Origin: Azolla caroliniana
Taxonomy: Eukaryota > Polypodiophyta
NCBI GenBank assembly: GCA_043228905.1
Contig: JBHGNT010000018.1
Location: 7,688,001 to 7,752,000, forward strand
Direction of reading: 5' to 3'
DNA length: 64,000 nucleotides
The notes under the pieces: model-generated
Seen by the model: the letters and a program-made list of their open reading frames with translations, nothing else
Databases searched by the model: none
What the model was told of the DNA's origin: nothing
Part shown: one piece after another, positions 41,881 to 52,242 of the stretch
Position numbering within the stretch: the first letter of the stretch is position 1
Layout: the number at the start of each line of letters is the position of its first letter
Program-made: the position numbers and the translations under genes

Positions 41881-42310
41881 CGCCGAACAGAACATTGCCG
41901 ATGTGCCGAATCGGGTGCGTAGTGTCATCTCCGGTTTCGACATAACCGGGTCGCTCCGGCTCTCAAATTCGAGAAACCATTCTTTGTGGGATGTCATATG
42001 GTTTGAGGCTCCGGAGTCAACAAACCATACGTCCTCCGGATTGAGGGCACTAGTTGAGGTAGAGGCCGACATAGAGTTTGCTCTATGTTTCATCATGAAC
42101 ATTCCGCCACGGTCGGAGTTGTATGCGTACATTCCGCCACGATCCTCGTAGTCGGAGTTGTGCCTGTACATTCCGCTATACTCTTGGTAGTCGAAATTCG
42201 TGAGTAATTCGTGAGTTGTCGGCTTGTGGAAGCCGATTCACGCATCTTCTTTCGGCACTCTTCTTCGTGGTGGCCGAGCTTTCCGCAATATCCGCATTCG
42301 GTTGCGTTTT
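41850..42310 (-). pseudogene. Copia J nucleocapsid end and protease
   Basis: Zinc knuckle CGYCGKLGHHEEEC (CX2CX4HX4C) near 42260-42300, followed by short repeats (YNSDRGGMF type) and the protease VWFVDSGASNHMTSHKEWF with intact D-S-G. A frameshift just after the active site moves the rest into the integrase frame. Confidence 0.75.
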
Positions 42311-43091
42311 GACGGCTCCGGCCGGAGTGGAAGATCCCCCTTCTTGCGAAGGTTCCTCGTTGACCTCCGTTTTGCGGCCGAAATTGGGAGTTGTTGTCGT
42401 AGGTCGGACTTGTCCTTGGCCGAATCGGCCTCTCGCTTGTCCGCGTCCTCTTCCTCCATTAAAGTGCGTGTAGAGCATGTGGCCTTCCGACTCATTGCTC
42501 CTTTTACGCATGTGGTTTTCTTCGACCAATAGCATTGATTGGAGCTCGAAGAAGGAGGGAGATTTCTCCCGTGCTAGAACGGCAGTTCGCATCGCGCCGA
42601 ACTGTGATGCGAGGCCGCCGAGGCATATTTGCACCATTTCATCATCATCTATACTTACGCTTATTGAGCTGAGCGAGTCGCAAAGCTCCTTGATCTTGAA
42701 GGTGTATGTCGTGAAGGGATATCCCAAGGGACATATCCCTTTGTTGAATGTTGTTCAACTCTTGGCGGAGTTGAAGCTTCCTCGCGGTCGTGTTGGCGGT
42801 GAAAATCTTTCGTAGGTTTTCCCACGCTTCCTTTGGCGTCTTGGCTTCTCGAATGTAACCGAGCATGTGGTCGTGAACACATGTCACCAAACAATACATC
42901 ACGCGGCTTGCGGCTTGCTCCCATGTTGCGTATCCGGGAGTTGCTTCGGTAGGTCGGTCTTCATGCGCTCCTTTGATGTAGCTCCAATAGCCTTGTCCGA
43001 CAAGGTATTGGTGCATCTTGTACTCCCAAGATGCGAAGTTGTTTTGATCCAACTTCTCGGTAGGGAGAGCGCTCCCCATTTGAATATTCAT
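42311..43091 (-). pseudogene. Copia J gag
   Basis: Starts MNIQMGSALPTEKLDQNNFA; capsid part WEYKMHQYLVGQGYWSYIKG, VMYCLVTCVHDHMLGYIREA, KTPKEAWENLRKIFTANTTA. Frameshift near 42720; then YTFKIKELCDSLSSISVSID, DDEMVQICLGGLASQFGAMR, LQSMLLVEENHMRKRSNESE and an Arg/Gly-rich stretch. It starts at the first ATG after the leader. Confidence 0.8.
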
Positions 43092-43100
43092 TATGTCGAT

Positions 43101-43130
43101 TCTTCTTCTTCTTCTTCTTCTTCTTCTTCT
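43101..43130. repeat. (CTT)10 microsatellite in the J leader
   Basis: Ten CTT units just upstream of the gag start, between the primer site and the ATG. Confidence 0.9.
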
Positions 43131-43250
43131 CTCTGTGAATGCGAGCTATGTAGCGAAGCTACGATAGCGATGAGCCGGTTCTTGGTCGTCGGCGTGGAGC
43201 ACAACACACGATCACGATGAGGCGAATGGGCTAGATCGGGCTACCAAATC

Positions 43251-43262
43251 GCTCTGATACCA
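43251..43262 (-). other. Primer-binding site of J
   Basis: TGGTATCAGAGC on minus, touching the LTR end. Confidence 0.9.
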
Positions 43263-43655
43263 TGTAAAGAATCAAGAGATGGATTCTTGTGAAGCGGAAT
43301 AGGTGTGAACTGTGTGTGTATGAGAGAGAGAGAGAGTGAGAGAGACAAGGAGTAATACACAGAGAATACGCAAGGTAAAGTTTTTTTTTTTAGCAAAGGA
43401 GAAAGACTCGACATTATACAAGGTGGGAGGAGGGTGCTTTATGTAGTCACCCTCTCTCTTCATTAACTACAAGGCTCATGGAGCATGGGGAATGTGAAAG
43501 CTCATAAGTTATGTGTCATAGAATATGATTCTATGACTCATACTAAATGCTAGAATACAAAGTGGTGACATAATGGTGACTCTTGACCGTTGAGGTGTCT
43601 CTTCCCTCTCAAGGTGAGTTCACACACTAGACCAAGTTGAGCTTGATTCTCAACA
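43263..43655 (-). mobile_element. 5' LTR of copia J
   Basis: 393 bp, TGTTGAGAATCAAGC ... TCTTTACA on minus; partner of the left LTR. It carries a GA tract and the promoter side of the element. Confidence 0.9.
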
Positions 43656-45021
43656 TTCTTTTTGGCCTTGGGTGTTTCGGTTGGGTCGAATTTGTCTCTT
43701 TCAACTTTTTCGTTTACGACTCGCACCTTATTGACTTTGGTTTTTCGACTCTTGTCAATTCAACTTTGTCATTGATGGCTTTGTCTTCGAGTTCGGCTAG
43801 TGGAGCTTCTACCGATATGGAGTTGGTAGGTGTATTGTTGGCTTGGTCGATTTCAATTGTTCGCCGAAGCTCTAATTCGGCCTAGTGGGTCGGTCTTTCT
43901 ACGATATCGCTATTGACTTCGAAAGAGACCTTTTGTCGACTATTTTCTGCTAGTTTTGCTCTGAGAGGATAGACTCTTTGTTGAAGACTATGTCTCCGTA
44001 TCACATCAATTTCCAATTCTCCCCGTCCCATAGCCGATAGACGAAATCCCCATTGGTTCCATAACCGAGAAATATGCATTTCGTTGCATGGGGTGCCAAC
44101 TTGGTCCTTTTCTCCCTGGGGATAAATGCGTAAGCTTCGCATCCAAAAATTTGAAGCCTATCGTAGGTCAACTGTTTGCCTGACCATAGTGTTTGTGGCA
44201 CTTCAAGCTTGATTTCTTTCGACGGTGATAGATTTATTGGATATACTACCGTTTGCAATGCTTCAGCCCAAAACTCCAGCTTCAGTCCGGCTTGTTGAAG
44301 CATTGTCTTCACCCGCTCTTGGATCGTGCAATTGATCTGTTCTGTTACTCCATTTTGCATGGGTGTGTAAGGAACGGTTTTTTGATGTCTGATCCCTTTG
44401 TTGGACAGGTATTGTTTGAAGGCTCGATAGGTATATTTGACTCTGTTGTCAGATCAGAGTGTCTTCACTCTACGTCCTAACCGATTCTCTACTTCGACTA
44501 ACCATTGAGTGAAGATCTCGAGGGTTGCGTCTTTGGATGTAATCGAATAGGTTCAGACCTTCCGTGTACAATCATCGACGAACATGATGAAGTACTGGGA
44601 GCCACCTAGTGATAGCTCGGGCATAAGCCCACATATATCTGGGTGCACAAGCTCTAGGGCCTGTCATACCATCTCATAATCGGAAGTCCATCTTTTCTTG
44701 GAGTTTCAGAATATAGCCGACCGCCATCAGTCGATCCATTTTGACTTCCGACATATGGCCGAGTCATCCATGCCATAAGTTTGGGTCGGTCTTCTTAGCT
44801 ACATTCACGACCCCTTTAGGATTGATCACCATCATTGGGTACAAGTTATTGTACTTGTGCCTGCTTCCAATTCTTAGATTTCCTCGGCTGATCATCCATG
44901 CCAACTCGTTGAGAGTCGTTTGGTACCCGTCTTCAGCTAGCATGCCGATAGAGACCAGACTCCTTTTCAAATCAAGTACATGCCGAACTTGATGCAGGGT
45001 GATCATGTTGCTATTTGGCAA
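43656..45021 (-). pseudogene. Copia I: protease end and integrase
   Basis: Minus strand. From the right: MITLHQVRHVLDLKRSLVSI and GMLAEDGYQTTLNELAWMIS (between protease and zinc domain), DPNLWHG, then weakly readable zinc and core parts with several stops, the C-terminal core MQNGVTEQINCTIQERVKTM, FWAEALQTVVYPINLSPSKE, LWSGKQLTYDRLQIFGCEAY and CIFLGYGTNGDFVYRLWDGE. GVTEQIN stands where the catalytic Glu motif GxAER is expected. Gag is absent. Interrupted by J. Confidence 0.75.
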
Positions 45022-46582
45022 TCAGATGGGGACCTCTCCGATCCTTGTGATTATACACTCTGTCACATTCTAGACTCGAACCTCTGACTTTGTTGCCGGT
45101 TAGGAACACGGCCTACCCTCAGTCCTTCGGGGTAGGTACCCAGGTGATCGTGGTGCAAGGGGGTAGGGATACGCGCAGCCTGCTGGACATAGTGACTTAT
45201 ACTGTTAGAGGGTATTTACTAAGGGAGTGAACAAGAGACGTCTTTAACCGAGTTCCTAATGTGTGTAACTACGCACCAGGTACTTACCTTATATGCTTAC
45301 GTTTATACACTCATACAGAGATAACATGGAATACACAAGAGATACAATATTAGAGAAGACAAAACTCTATTAACGATTATGGTCAAAAAGGCGCTAGTTG
45401 TTACACTGTTCTTCTGCCCTTCATATACACAGGGCTTAGCCCATTACACTTCCTATGTGAACCACTGCACACGTTACTTAACGCTCCTAATATAATAATA
45501 CATTTCTTACCCTTGCGTTATTAACATTTGTCCGCTTCCGGTGAACAACAGACTTTTAACACACAGTCCACTGTGTTGTGTTAACCATATGGAAACTCAT
45601 GTGAACTGTCCACATTCGATTGTGAACTTGTATATATCGTAGAGTCTAGTGTATAGTACATTCGAGAATATTCTAGTCGTTATTATATTCTAGAATTATT
45701 CTGTTGTATATTCTAAACAAGTATATTCTCGAGATATTTCTCGAGTATATTCTAGAGATGTTCAATCTTGTAAATTGTATAAATACTTGTAACATCCTTG
45801 GTCCCTTTCAAGGGATTCAACACCAATCATTGACACATCAATCTAGTATTCTCATTTCGCCCATCTTGTCTTCTTGATCTTTATTTCTGTCTTCATGCCC
45901 TCATTTCGCTCACAACATCTAGAGTTCCTAGCCTCATCACATTTAGCTCCAAGTTCATCCGTCGCTCGTAGCCCCATCATCTGTGCTCCGTCCTACTCCG
46001 CACATGGTGTGTCCATGACAGGTTGAATCCCTTCCAATTGGGAGCACCACCCATCTTCGTCATCGCCTTTGCTTCTAGAGTTACCATCATCAACGTCCTT
46101 GCTTCCAGAGTTACCATCATCAACATCCTTGTTTTCGACGTCATCATTTTCAACACCTCTTCTCCCAACTATCGTTGTCATCAACACTACTTGTCATCAT
46201 TTTTAGGTATCATTTTGCATCACGGTTTTGGTGAGGAGTACTTTTGATCCCACGCCTTCCCAGTTCTAGTGGGGGTTACAACCGCTCACTTTCTTGCTGG
46301 GGATTGGATCATTGCTCTCTTGCACTACATTATCGTTATAGTTCTAGTCCTGCGCCACTTCCTGTTGGCGAGGACCAATTTCAATCGCTTACCTTTTAGT
46401 TTAGGTGGCGTGGCGGTCAAAACCGCTCACATTCCTGGTGGGGATCGCGTGGGTTTCTCGCTAGTGCTACCGTTTGTGCCGTGTCTTGGGTCAACCTCGA
46501 CTATTTACACTCTCATAATAGAAGAAGTCGAGTCACCCGCTTCACTTGCACTCCTTCGCCCATTGTCTTTCCACTTCTCAGT
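45022..46582. other. Gene-free stretch with promoter-like module
   Basis: No supported coding region. From 45250 to 45600 there is AT-rich sequence; then a heat-shock-element/TATA module; then a pyrimidine-rich part with a 30-bp tandem pair (46071-46130, GAGTTACCATCATCAAC). It may be a worn LTR and leader, since the order HSE, TATA, leader fits, but no gag follows. Confidence 0.4.
45655..45785 (+). promoter_or_regulatory. Heat-shock elements and TATA box
   Basis: TTCGAGAATATTC (45661-45673) is a perfect TTCnnGAAnnTTC element; TTCTAGAA and TTCTCGAGATATTTC follow within 80 bp. TATAAATA at 45778-45785 lies about 105 bp downstream on plus. The layout is that of a heat-inducible promoter; activity is inference. 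Confidence 0.5.
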
Positions 46583-47384
46583 GAGGGCCGCATGGTCGCT
46601 CATGTCCGTGCGTGTTCAGTTCTCAGTGAGGGCCACGTGATCGCCCACGTCCGTTCGTGTTCCAGTTTTCAATGACGGCCACATGGTCGCTCACGCCTGT
46701 ACGTGTTTAGTTCTCGGTGAGGGCTGCAAGGTTGCTCACATCCGTTGGTATCTAGTTCTTGGTGAGGACTGCATGGTCACTCACGTTCATTCGTGTTCCA
46801 GTTCTCAATGAGGGCCACATGGTCGCCTTAAGCCTGGTCATGTTTTCAATGAGGACCACACATGGTGGCACACGTTCCAGTTCCTGATCAGGGCCACACA
46901 TGGTCGCTCACGTCCGTTCGTGTTCTAATTCTTGGTGAGGGCCACATGGTCACTCACGCCCATTCGTGTTCAGTTCTCGATGAGGGCCGCATGTTTGCTC
47001 ACGCCTGTTGGTGTTCGTGTTCCAATTCTCGGCAAGGACCGACATGGTCTCTCATGCCCGTTGGTGTTCGTCTTCCCTATGAGAACCGCACATGGTCACT
47101 CACACCAGTTAGTATTCGTGTTCCAACCTCCGATGAGGACTGCACATGGTCGCTCACTCCAACTATTGTTCGTGTTCCAGATCTCGGCGAGGACCGACAT
47201 GGTCGCTCATGCCTGTTGTTTTTCATGTTCTAGTTCCTTGTGAGAACCACATGGTCGCTCACACCCGTTGGTGGTCGTGTTCCAACTCTCGGCGAGGACC
47301 GACATGGTCTCTCATGTCTATTGGTGTTCGTGTTCAAACTCTCGGCGAGGACCGACATGGTCTCTCATGCCCGTTGGTGTTTGT
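46583..47384. repeat. Irregular 45-57-bp minisatellite
   Basis: About 15 units of the type GAGGGCCACATGGTCGCTCA followed by CGTCCGTTCGTGTTCCAG and TTCTCGG. Units vary in length and sequence. Frames are open through parts of it, but the periodic peptides argue against a gene. Copia C starts at its right edge. Confidence 0.85.
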
Positions 47385-47779
47385 TGTTGAGTGGCAAGCT
47401 CAACCAGATTAGAATCGGCATCCGGAAGGATGAGCCGGACCGGTGAGCAAGTGAGCCAGTGAGCTGGGGAGCCGGTTAGGCAGATCAAGCAGTAACTGGA
47501 AGCCAAGTAGCAGCCTAGACTACTAGTAGTTAATGTCTCATAGTTAGTGTGAGACGTTTGTGTAAGCATTGAAGTACACCGTACTTCTATTAGTCCGTAT
47601 GGACTTGTATAAAAGTGCTCACTGAACACATACGATGTACAGATTATTACTTTTGAATTGAATTTATGTCTGCTCTCTCTCTCTGTCTCTCCCACGTACT
47701 GTGTATATTCTAAGCTCTCCATTAAACATGCGTTTCTGTGTTCGGTTTTCTATTGCTTGCGCATGCTATTTTTTTTACA
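47385..47779 (+). mobile_element. 5' LTR of copia C
   Basis: TGTTGAGTGGCAAGC ... TTTTTACA, 395 bp. TATA-like GTATAAAAG near 47607 and a CT tract near 47670. Confidence 0.85.
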
Positions 47780-47791
47780 TGGAATCAGAGC
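47780..47791 (+). other. Primer-binding site of C (one mismatch)
   Basis: TGGAATCAGAGC, one base off the initiator-Met site, directly after the LTR. Confidence 0.8.
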
Positions 47792-47862
47792 ACGAGGGTT
47801 GAAAACCTCTACAGCCGACATAGCTTGAAAACAAAACCAACCAAGAAGAACAGGTAAAACCG

Positions 47863-48748
47863 ATGGATAGAGGCATGGCTAGCTTGCTTCCGACGGAGAG
47901 GCTCGACAGAAATAACTACGCATCTTGGACCTACAAGATGCACTAGTACCTGCTCGGGCACGGTTACTAGAGCTATGTCGACGGAGCAAATGACACAACA
48001 TCCGAATCGACACATAGAGATTTCCCGGTGTGGGAACTGTCGGCGAGCGGAGTACTGTACTGATTCGCGTCTTGTGTGGGCGAACAGCTCCTAAGCTACA
48101 TTTGGGATGCAAAAACGCCGAAAGATGCTTTGGGAAATCTAAAGAAGATTTTGGCCACAAGCACTGCAGCCAGGAAGCTTCAACTCCAACAGGAGCTGAG
48201 CAACCTACGACAACGGGATTTGTCGATGGCTGATTACACCTCGAATATCAAACAGATATGCGACTCCTTCGCCTCTATCGATGTGAACGTTGAGGAAGGT
48301 GAGATAGTCCAGATTTGTCTCGGGGGACTGGCATCGATGTTCGGAGCATTCTGAACTGCTATGTGTACACAGAAGAATATGCTATCATTTTTCAACTTAT
48401 AGTCGATGCTCCTTGTGGAGGAGAACCACGCCGGTGTGTCAACAAGTGCAGCCACCGACAACCGGATGTTGTACATGGAGGCAGATCGGCCCTGTGGGCG
48501 TGGTGGACAACGCGGGTTGGCTCACAATGGTAGCAGCCGGCAAGAGCAGGACCGAAGGCGCAGAGAACATGCCGACAGCAGTTCCGGACCCTCCACAAGC
48601 AAGGGGAGTCAAGGCGGCGCCGGAGGCCGGCAAGCAAAGGCTGACACGGAATGTTGGTACTGTGGTAAAAAGGGCCACAGGGAAAGAAAGTGTTGGAAGA
48701 AGTGCGCCGATTCGGACAGATCGGATCCTGCAAAGCCGGCAGAGTGAA
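47863..48748 (+). pseudogene. Copia C gag
   Basis: Starts MDRGMASLLPTERLDRNNYA. Recognisable: VWELSASGVLY, DAKTPKDALGNLKKILATST, RKLQLQQELSNLRQRDLSMA, DYTSNIKQICDSFASIDVNV, IVQICLGGLASMFGAF, MLLVEENHAGVSTSAATDNR and a zinc knuckle CWYCGKKGHRERKC. Five in-frame stops: TAG after YKMH, TAG after LGHGY, TGA after GVLY, TGA after FGAF, TAG before SMLLVEEN. The TAGs after LGHGY and before MLLVEEN recur at the same codons in H. Confidence 0.85.
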
Positions 48749-49320
48749 CCGGCAATACTCGCACTACGCAGAAGGATCGGGAGGATCCAAAACCAGAAAA
48801 GCCGGTAAAGGGCCAGCCTTGGTTATGAAACACGAGGCTAACTCGATGAAGAAGACCACCTCCGAATCAAAGGAAGTGTGGTACGTTGATTCCGATGCGT
48901 CGAATCACATGACCAGCCACAAAGAGTGGTTCTCTTTCTTGGAGAAATCGGAACAACCGAGATTCGTCGAAACCAGAGATGACACTCCTCACCCAATCGT
49001 GCATATCGGAGAAGTCCCTTTGAGCCACGTCGGACAGAAGGGGAAGCTGATGAACGTATTACAGTTAGTGAGATCGTTGACCAGGGGATGGAGGTACGGT
49101 TTACGGACCTTGGGTGCTTCATCGAGAAAGAGGGCCAAATTATTGCGCAAGGGCGCAGAGAAGGGAGGATGTTCATCCACGACACCAATAACGTCGGCAC
49201 CGCTTTGTTCGCCAAAGGAGAGAAGATTGAATCGGATATTGATCTCTAGCACAAGCGGATCAGCCACGTCAATTACCAAAGGCTTCAAGACCTACAAACG
49301 AAACAAGTTTCTTTCGGTTT
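48749..49320 (+). pseudogene. Copia C protease and integrase zinc domain
   Basis: Protease VWYVDSDASNHMTSHKEWF: the active-site Gly is Asp (D-S-D), which should kill it. A frameshift after GKLMNVLQL moves the rest to other frames; an integrase zinc domain is partly readable near 49240-49390, with ICEACQLGKQHRLPFP as its Cys pair. Confidence 0.75.
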
Positions 49321-50170
49321 GCCGAAGTTCAATGGACAGAAGGCCCAAATATGTGAAGCCTGCCAACTCGGGAAGCAACATCGGCTTCCATTTCCCACCG
49401 AACGAAACCGTAGCCGTAACAAGCTCGACCTTATTCATTCGGATGTATGGGGACTGGCACAGGACGTTAGTCGTGGCGGGGGTCAGTATTTCGTCTCCTT
49501 CATCGACAACTACAGCCGACACACATGGATCTACCTCATTGAGCGGAAGAGCGAAATCTTCGAGTGTTTCCGGAACCTACAAAGCCTAGTTGAACGGGAA
49601 ACGGAGAGGAAGATCAAGTGCATGCGGTCGAATGGCGGAAAAAGAATATTTTTCAGGCCAATTCAACAGTTTTCTGCAGCAAAAACGAATTTGGAGAGAG
49701 TTCAGCTGTAGATACACACCAGAGCAAAACGGTGTCGCCGAAAAGAAGAACCTGTCGATTGTCGACGTGGCAAGGGCAATGCTGGAGGAGAAGAGCATGC
49801 CCCATTTCTACTGGGCCGAGGTGGTCCGGACGACCGTCTATATCCAAAACCGGATCGGTGACAAGGTGTTCACGCATAAGCTATATTTCGGACGCAAGCC
49901 GAATTTGAGACTCCTTCATATATTCGGTAGCATTGCATATGTGCATGTGCCAGATGAGAAGCGAAGGAAGTTATATGCAAAGTCGGAGAAATGCATCCTG
50001 GTCGGTTACTCGAATGAGCAAAACAAGTATAAGTGTTATAACCCTCGGATGAAGCAAGTCCGAGTTAGCCGGGATGTTGAGTTTGATGAAATAGCATCAT
50101 GGTATGCCTTAATGGCTCTGACTTCCGACCCCGACCCGATACCGGAGGATGAGGCTAGTGAGCCTGAACC
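49321..50170 (+). pseudogene. Copia C integrase
   Basis: IHSDVWGLAQ, VSFIDNYSRHTWIYLI (second D of FIDD is N), RSNGGKRIFF where RSDGGKEYF is expected (catalytic Asp to Asn), then after a frameshift near 49640 PEQNGVAEKKNLSI with the catalytic Glu, MPHFYWAEVVRTTVY, HIFGSIAYVHVPDEKRRKLY and CILVGYSNEQNKYKCYNPRM. With the core Asp lost it is inactive even apart from the frame breaks. Confidence 0.8.
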
Positions 50171-50794
50171 AGTCCAGATAGAAGATGAAGACCTCGGCAC
50201 TCTAGAAGAAAGTCCAATCTCATTTCGGTTAAGTGGACCAAATGAGTGGCTGAGTCAGGATGACCAGTCAGATGAGGAACCAGCGAGTAATGGAGACTCT
50301 GTCGTGCTCTCCCCACGCAAGGAATCGAGGAGACGGTTCACGTGCAAAGAGAAGAGGAAGAAGAAGATGCCGGAATACGAAACCGGCAACGTTGGATCGG
50401 ATCGAAGCGAATCTGACTCCAGAAAGGATGAAGGTGGATCATCGAGAATGAAGTCTGAACCGGCCAAGAAGGGCCTCAAACCGGGTAACGATAAGTTACG
50501 CCGGTCTTCATGCCAGAAAAACCCCGTGAAGCGGTACGGGTACAATGAGTACATGACCAAGGTGGCGGAAGTGCGTGAGCCGGAGAGCTACGCAGAAGTA
50601 GTAAGGGACGCAAATTGGTGTGCCGCTATGGAGGAAGAAATGCAGGCACTTGATGCAAACGGCACATGGAACCTAGTTGACCCTCCCCGACACTATAAAC
50701 CTATCGTATATAAGTGGGTGTACAAGGTAAAGTACAATGCTGATGGTTTGGTTAACCAGTACAAGGCCCGGTTAGTGGCGAAGGGATACGTGTT
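50171..50794 (+). pseudogene. Copia C linker and RT start
   Basis: In frame with integrase: an acidic linker, a basic block (RRRFTCKEKRKKKMPEYE), [67 protein letters not shown]. It then reads into the LTR of D for a few residues; that chimeric tail is not meaningful. Confidence 0.8.
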
Positions 50795-51071
50795 GTTGTG
50801 CCTTTCGGCTCCGGATCGTTGCGTGAATTGGGTGGGAACCACCGAGGTTTTGGACTAGGAGAAAAGAAAATTCTAAGATAATTAAGAATATGAAATATAT
50901 GGTAAGAAAGAAAGATATGAAAAACTCGTGAATCCCACGAGTATAGTGTATTAATTGATACTTAGAATGTAAGAGAGAAATAGATGGCAAAATTGTGAAT
51001 CCCACGAATATTTTTTTATTAATCAATCCTTGTAAAATAATCAACAACCCCCCCATACATCTTTCTCTCCT

Positions 51072-51083
51072 CCTTATATAAGG
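51072..51083 (-). promoter_or_regulatory. Palindromic TATA box of D LTR
   Basis: CCTTATATAAGG, a perfect palindrome, in both D LTRs (second copy near 63892). It could work in either direction. Confidence 0.5.
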
Positions 51084-51354
51084 ATGGAAGAGGCTAAGCA
51101 TAGCTTCATGCTTTTTCTAGAGTGTTCATGCACACAAAATGTGCATGAGTTGCCTTTTTACACTATGCTTTTATTTCGTAAATATAGTGCTCATGCTCGT
51201 TAGATGTGCATGAGTCATTTTTTATTGGTGTACATTTATTTTTTCTTATAAATAAAGTATTCACGCATTCTAAAAAAATGCATGACTTACCTTTTAATAA
51301 AGGTAGGCATAAATAAAGGTCTTATATGTATTAAATCTATATTTAGAACACTTA

Positions 51355-51424
51355 GGATAAGTTAGTACAATGGTAAGGTTGGGGTTTGTCTATGTGGAGG
51401 TACAGGGTTTGAATCTTACCCTAT
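51355..51424 (+). repeat. tRNA-like segment inside the D LTR
   Basis: GTTAGTACAATGGTAAGG (A-box-like) and TACAGGGTTTGAATCTTACC (B-box-like) about 30 bp apart. It resembles the sequences at 24513 and 37131, suggesting a SINE head captured in the LTR. Confidence 0.4.
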
Positions 51425-51585
51425 GCATGTAATAAATATTTTTAATATTTTATTTTATTTATTATACGTACTTTAAATCGGATATAGTATTTTACATATT
51501 TCACGTAGTGTGTGATTCACACTACAACACTCGAGCCCTCCGAACCCGCACATCCTCTGGTATGTGCCGAAGTCCCCGATGCTTG

Positions 51586-52240
51586 CTATTCACCTTGATC
51601 CGAAGCTTCCTCCGATTCTCCCCTTAAATCGACTATGAGTTGTAATCCACTTTCTTTGCTTTCCGCATCACCGCGATCTTCGTCCGATTGCTCCTTCTTG
51701 TCGGTCTTGTCTAGGATCACATAGGGTTCTTCATCAGTCCGCTTCTTGAAAATCTTCATCCGTTTCCCGGCTATAGGCACTCGTAGCATCGTTCCATCCA
51801 ACTCGCATAGTCAGTAAGTTCCGTTGTCGAAAACTTTCCGAACCTCGTATGGCCCAAACCACCTTTTCGCAAACCTCCGCATCGTTGTATGTTGATGATC
51901 CAAACTACTGTCGTAGACAATCACCCAATCTCCTTCTTAAATCTTCCGCGGTCATAGTTGGTGCTTTGTGTCGAACCGGTTTTTATTCTGGAATCGTGCT
52001 TCTTGTTGTCGGCATATTGCTTCCGCTATGTCTTCCGGTCTTCCCTCTAGTTGTCGTATCCGGACCGCTAGTAGTTCTTCCCGGCTCATCTCTTCCTTCC
52101 ACGGTAGCACTGTCCATGTCGCGATCGCGGTTTCCGTTGGCATTACCGGTGCTTATCCGGTCATGAGTTCTGCCGGCATGTAACCGGTTACGGAGCTATG
52201 CGTTGTCCGATCCGCCTATAGTGCATACGGAAGCATCTGC
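51586..52240 (-). pseudogene. Gypsy D integrase C-terminus
   Basis: LPYAL, ADRTTHSS, then PTETAIATWTVLPWKEEMSR, RIRQLEGRPEDIAEAI, then (after breaks) WFGPYEV-like sequence and VPIAGKRMKIFKKRTDEEPY with an acidic tail. Several TAGs stand where X has Trp (for example LPYAL*ADRT). Confidence 0.75.
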
Positions 52241-52242
52241 GG

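Larger units (their letters stand above)
38563..43655 (-). mobile_element. Copia J: near-complete Ty1/copia element nested in copia I
   Basis: Both LTRs, primer site, gag, protease, integrase, RT, partial RNase H and polypurine tract in the expected order on minus. Flanks GTCTT (left) and TTCTT (right) are a one-mismatch 5-bp target duplication. LTRs differ by about ten positions over 393 bp. Internal lesions: frameshifts in gag and protease, a stop after MNEEM, and a deletion at the RT/RNase H border. Confidence 0.9.
47385..50794 (+). mobile_element. Copia C, cut by gypsy D
   Basis: 5' LTR, primer site, gag, protease, integrase and the start of RT on plus. Same family as H. It ends within RT at RLVAKGY, where the LTR of gypsy D begins; the rest would lie beyond the right edge of the window. 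Confidence 0.9.
50795..51529 (-). mobile_element. 3' LTR of gypsy D
   Basis: 735 bp. On minus TGTTGTAGTGTG ... GGCACAACA. Near its start lies the perfect palindrome GTAGTGTG-5-CACACTAC (51505-51525). About 8 substitutions in 391 bp against the partial 5' LTR at the right window edge. A polypurine-like run (GGTTCGGAGGGCTCGAG on minus) precedes it. Confidence 0.9.

Noticed and set aside
46862-47412. Frames with repeated WSLTPV-like words
   Set aside because: Minisatellite translation; units vary in length and shift frame.
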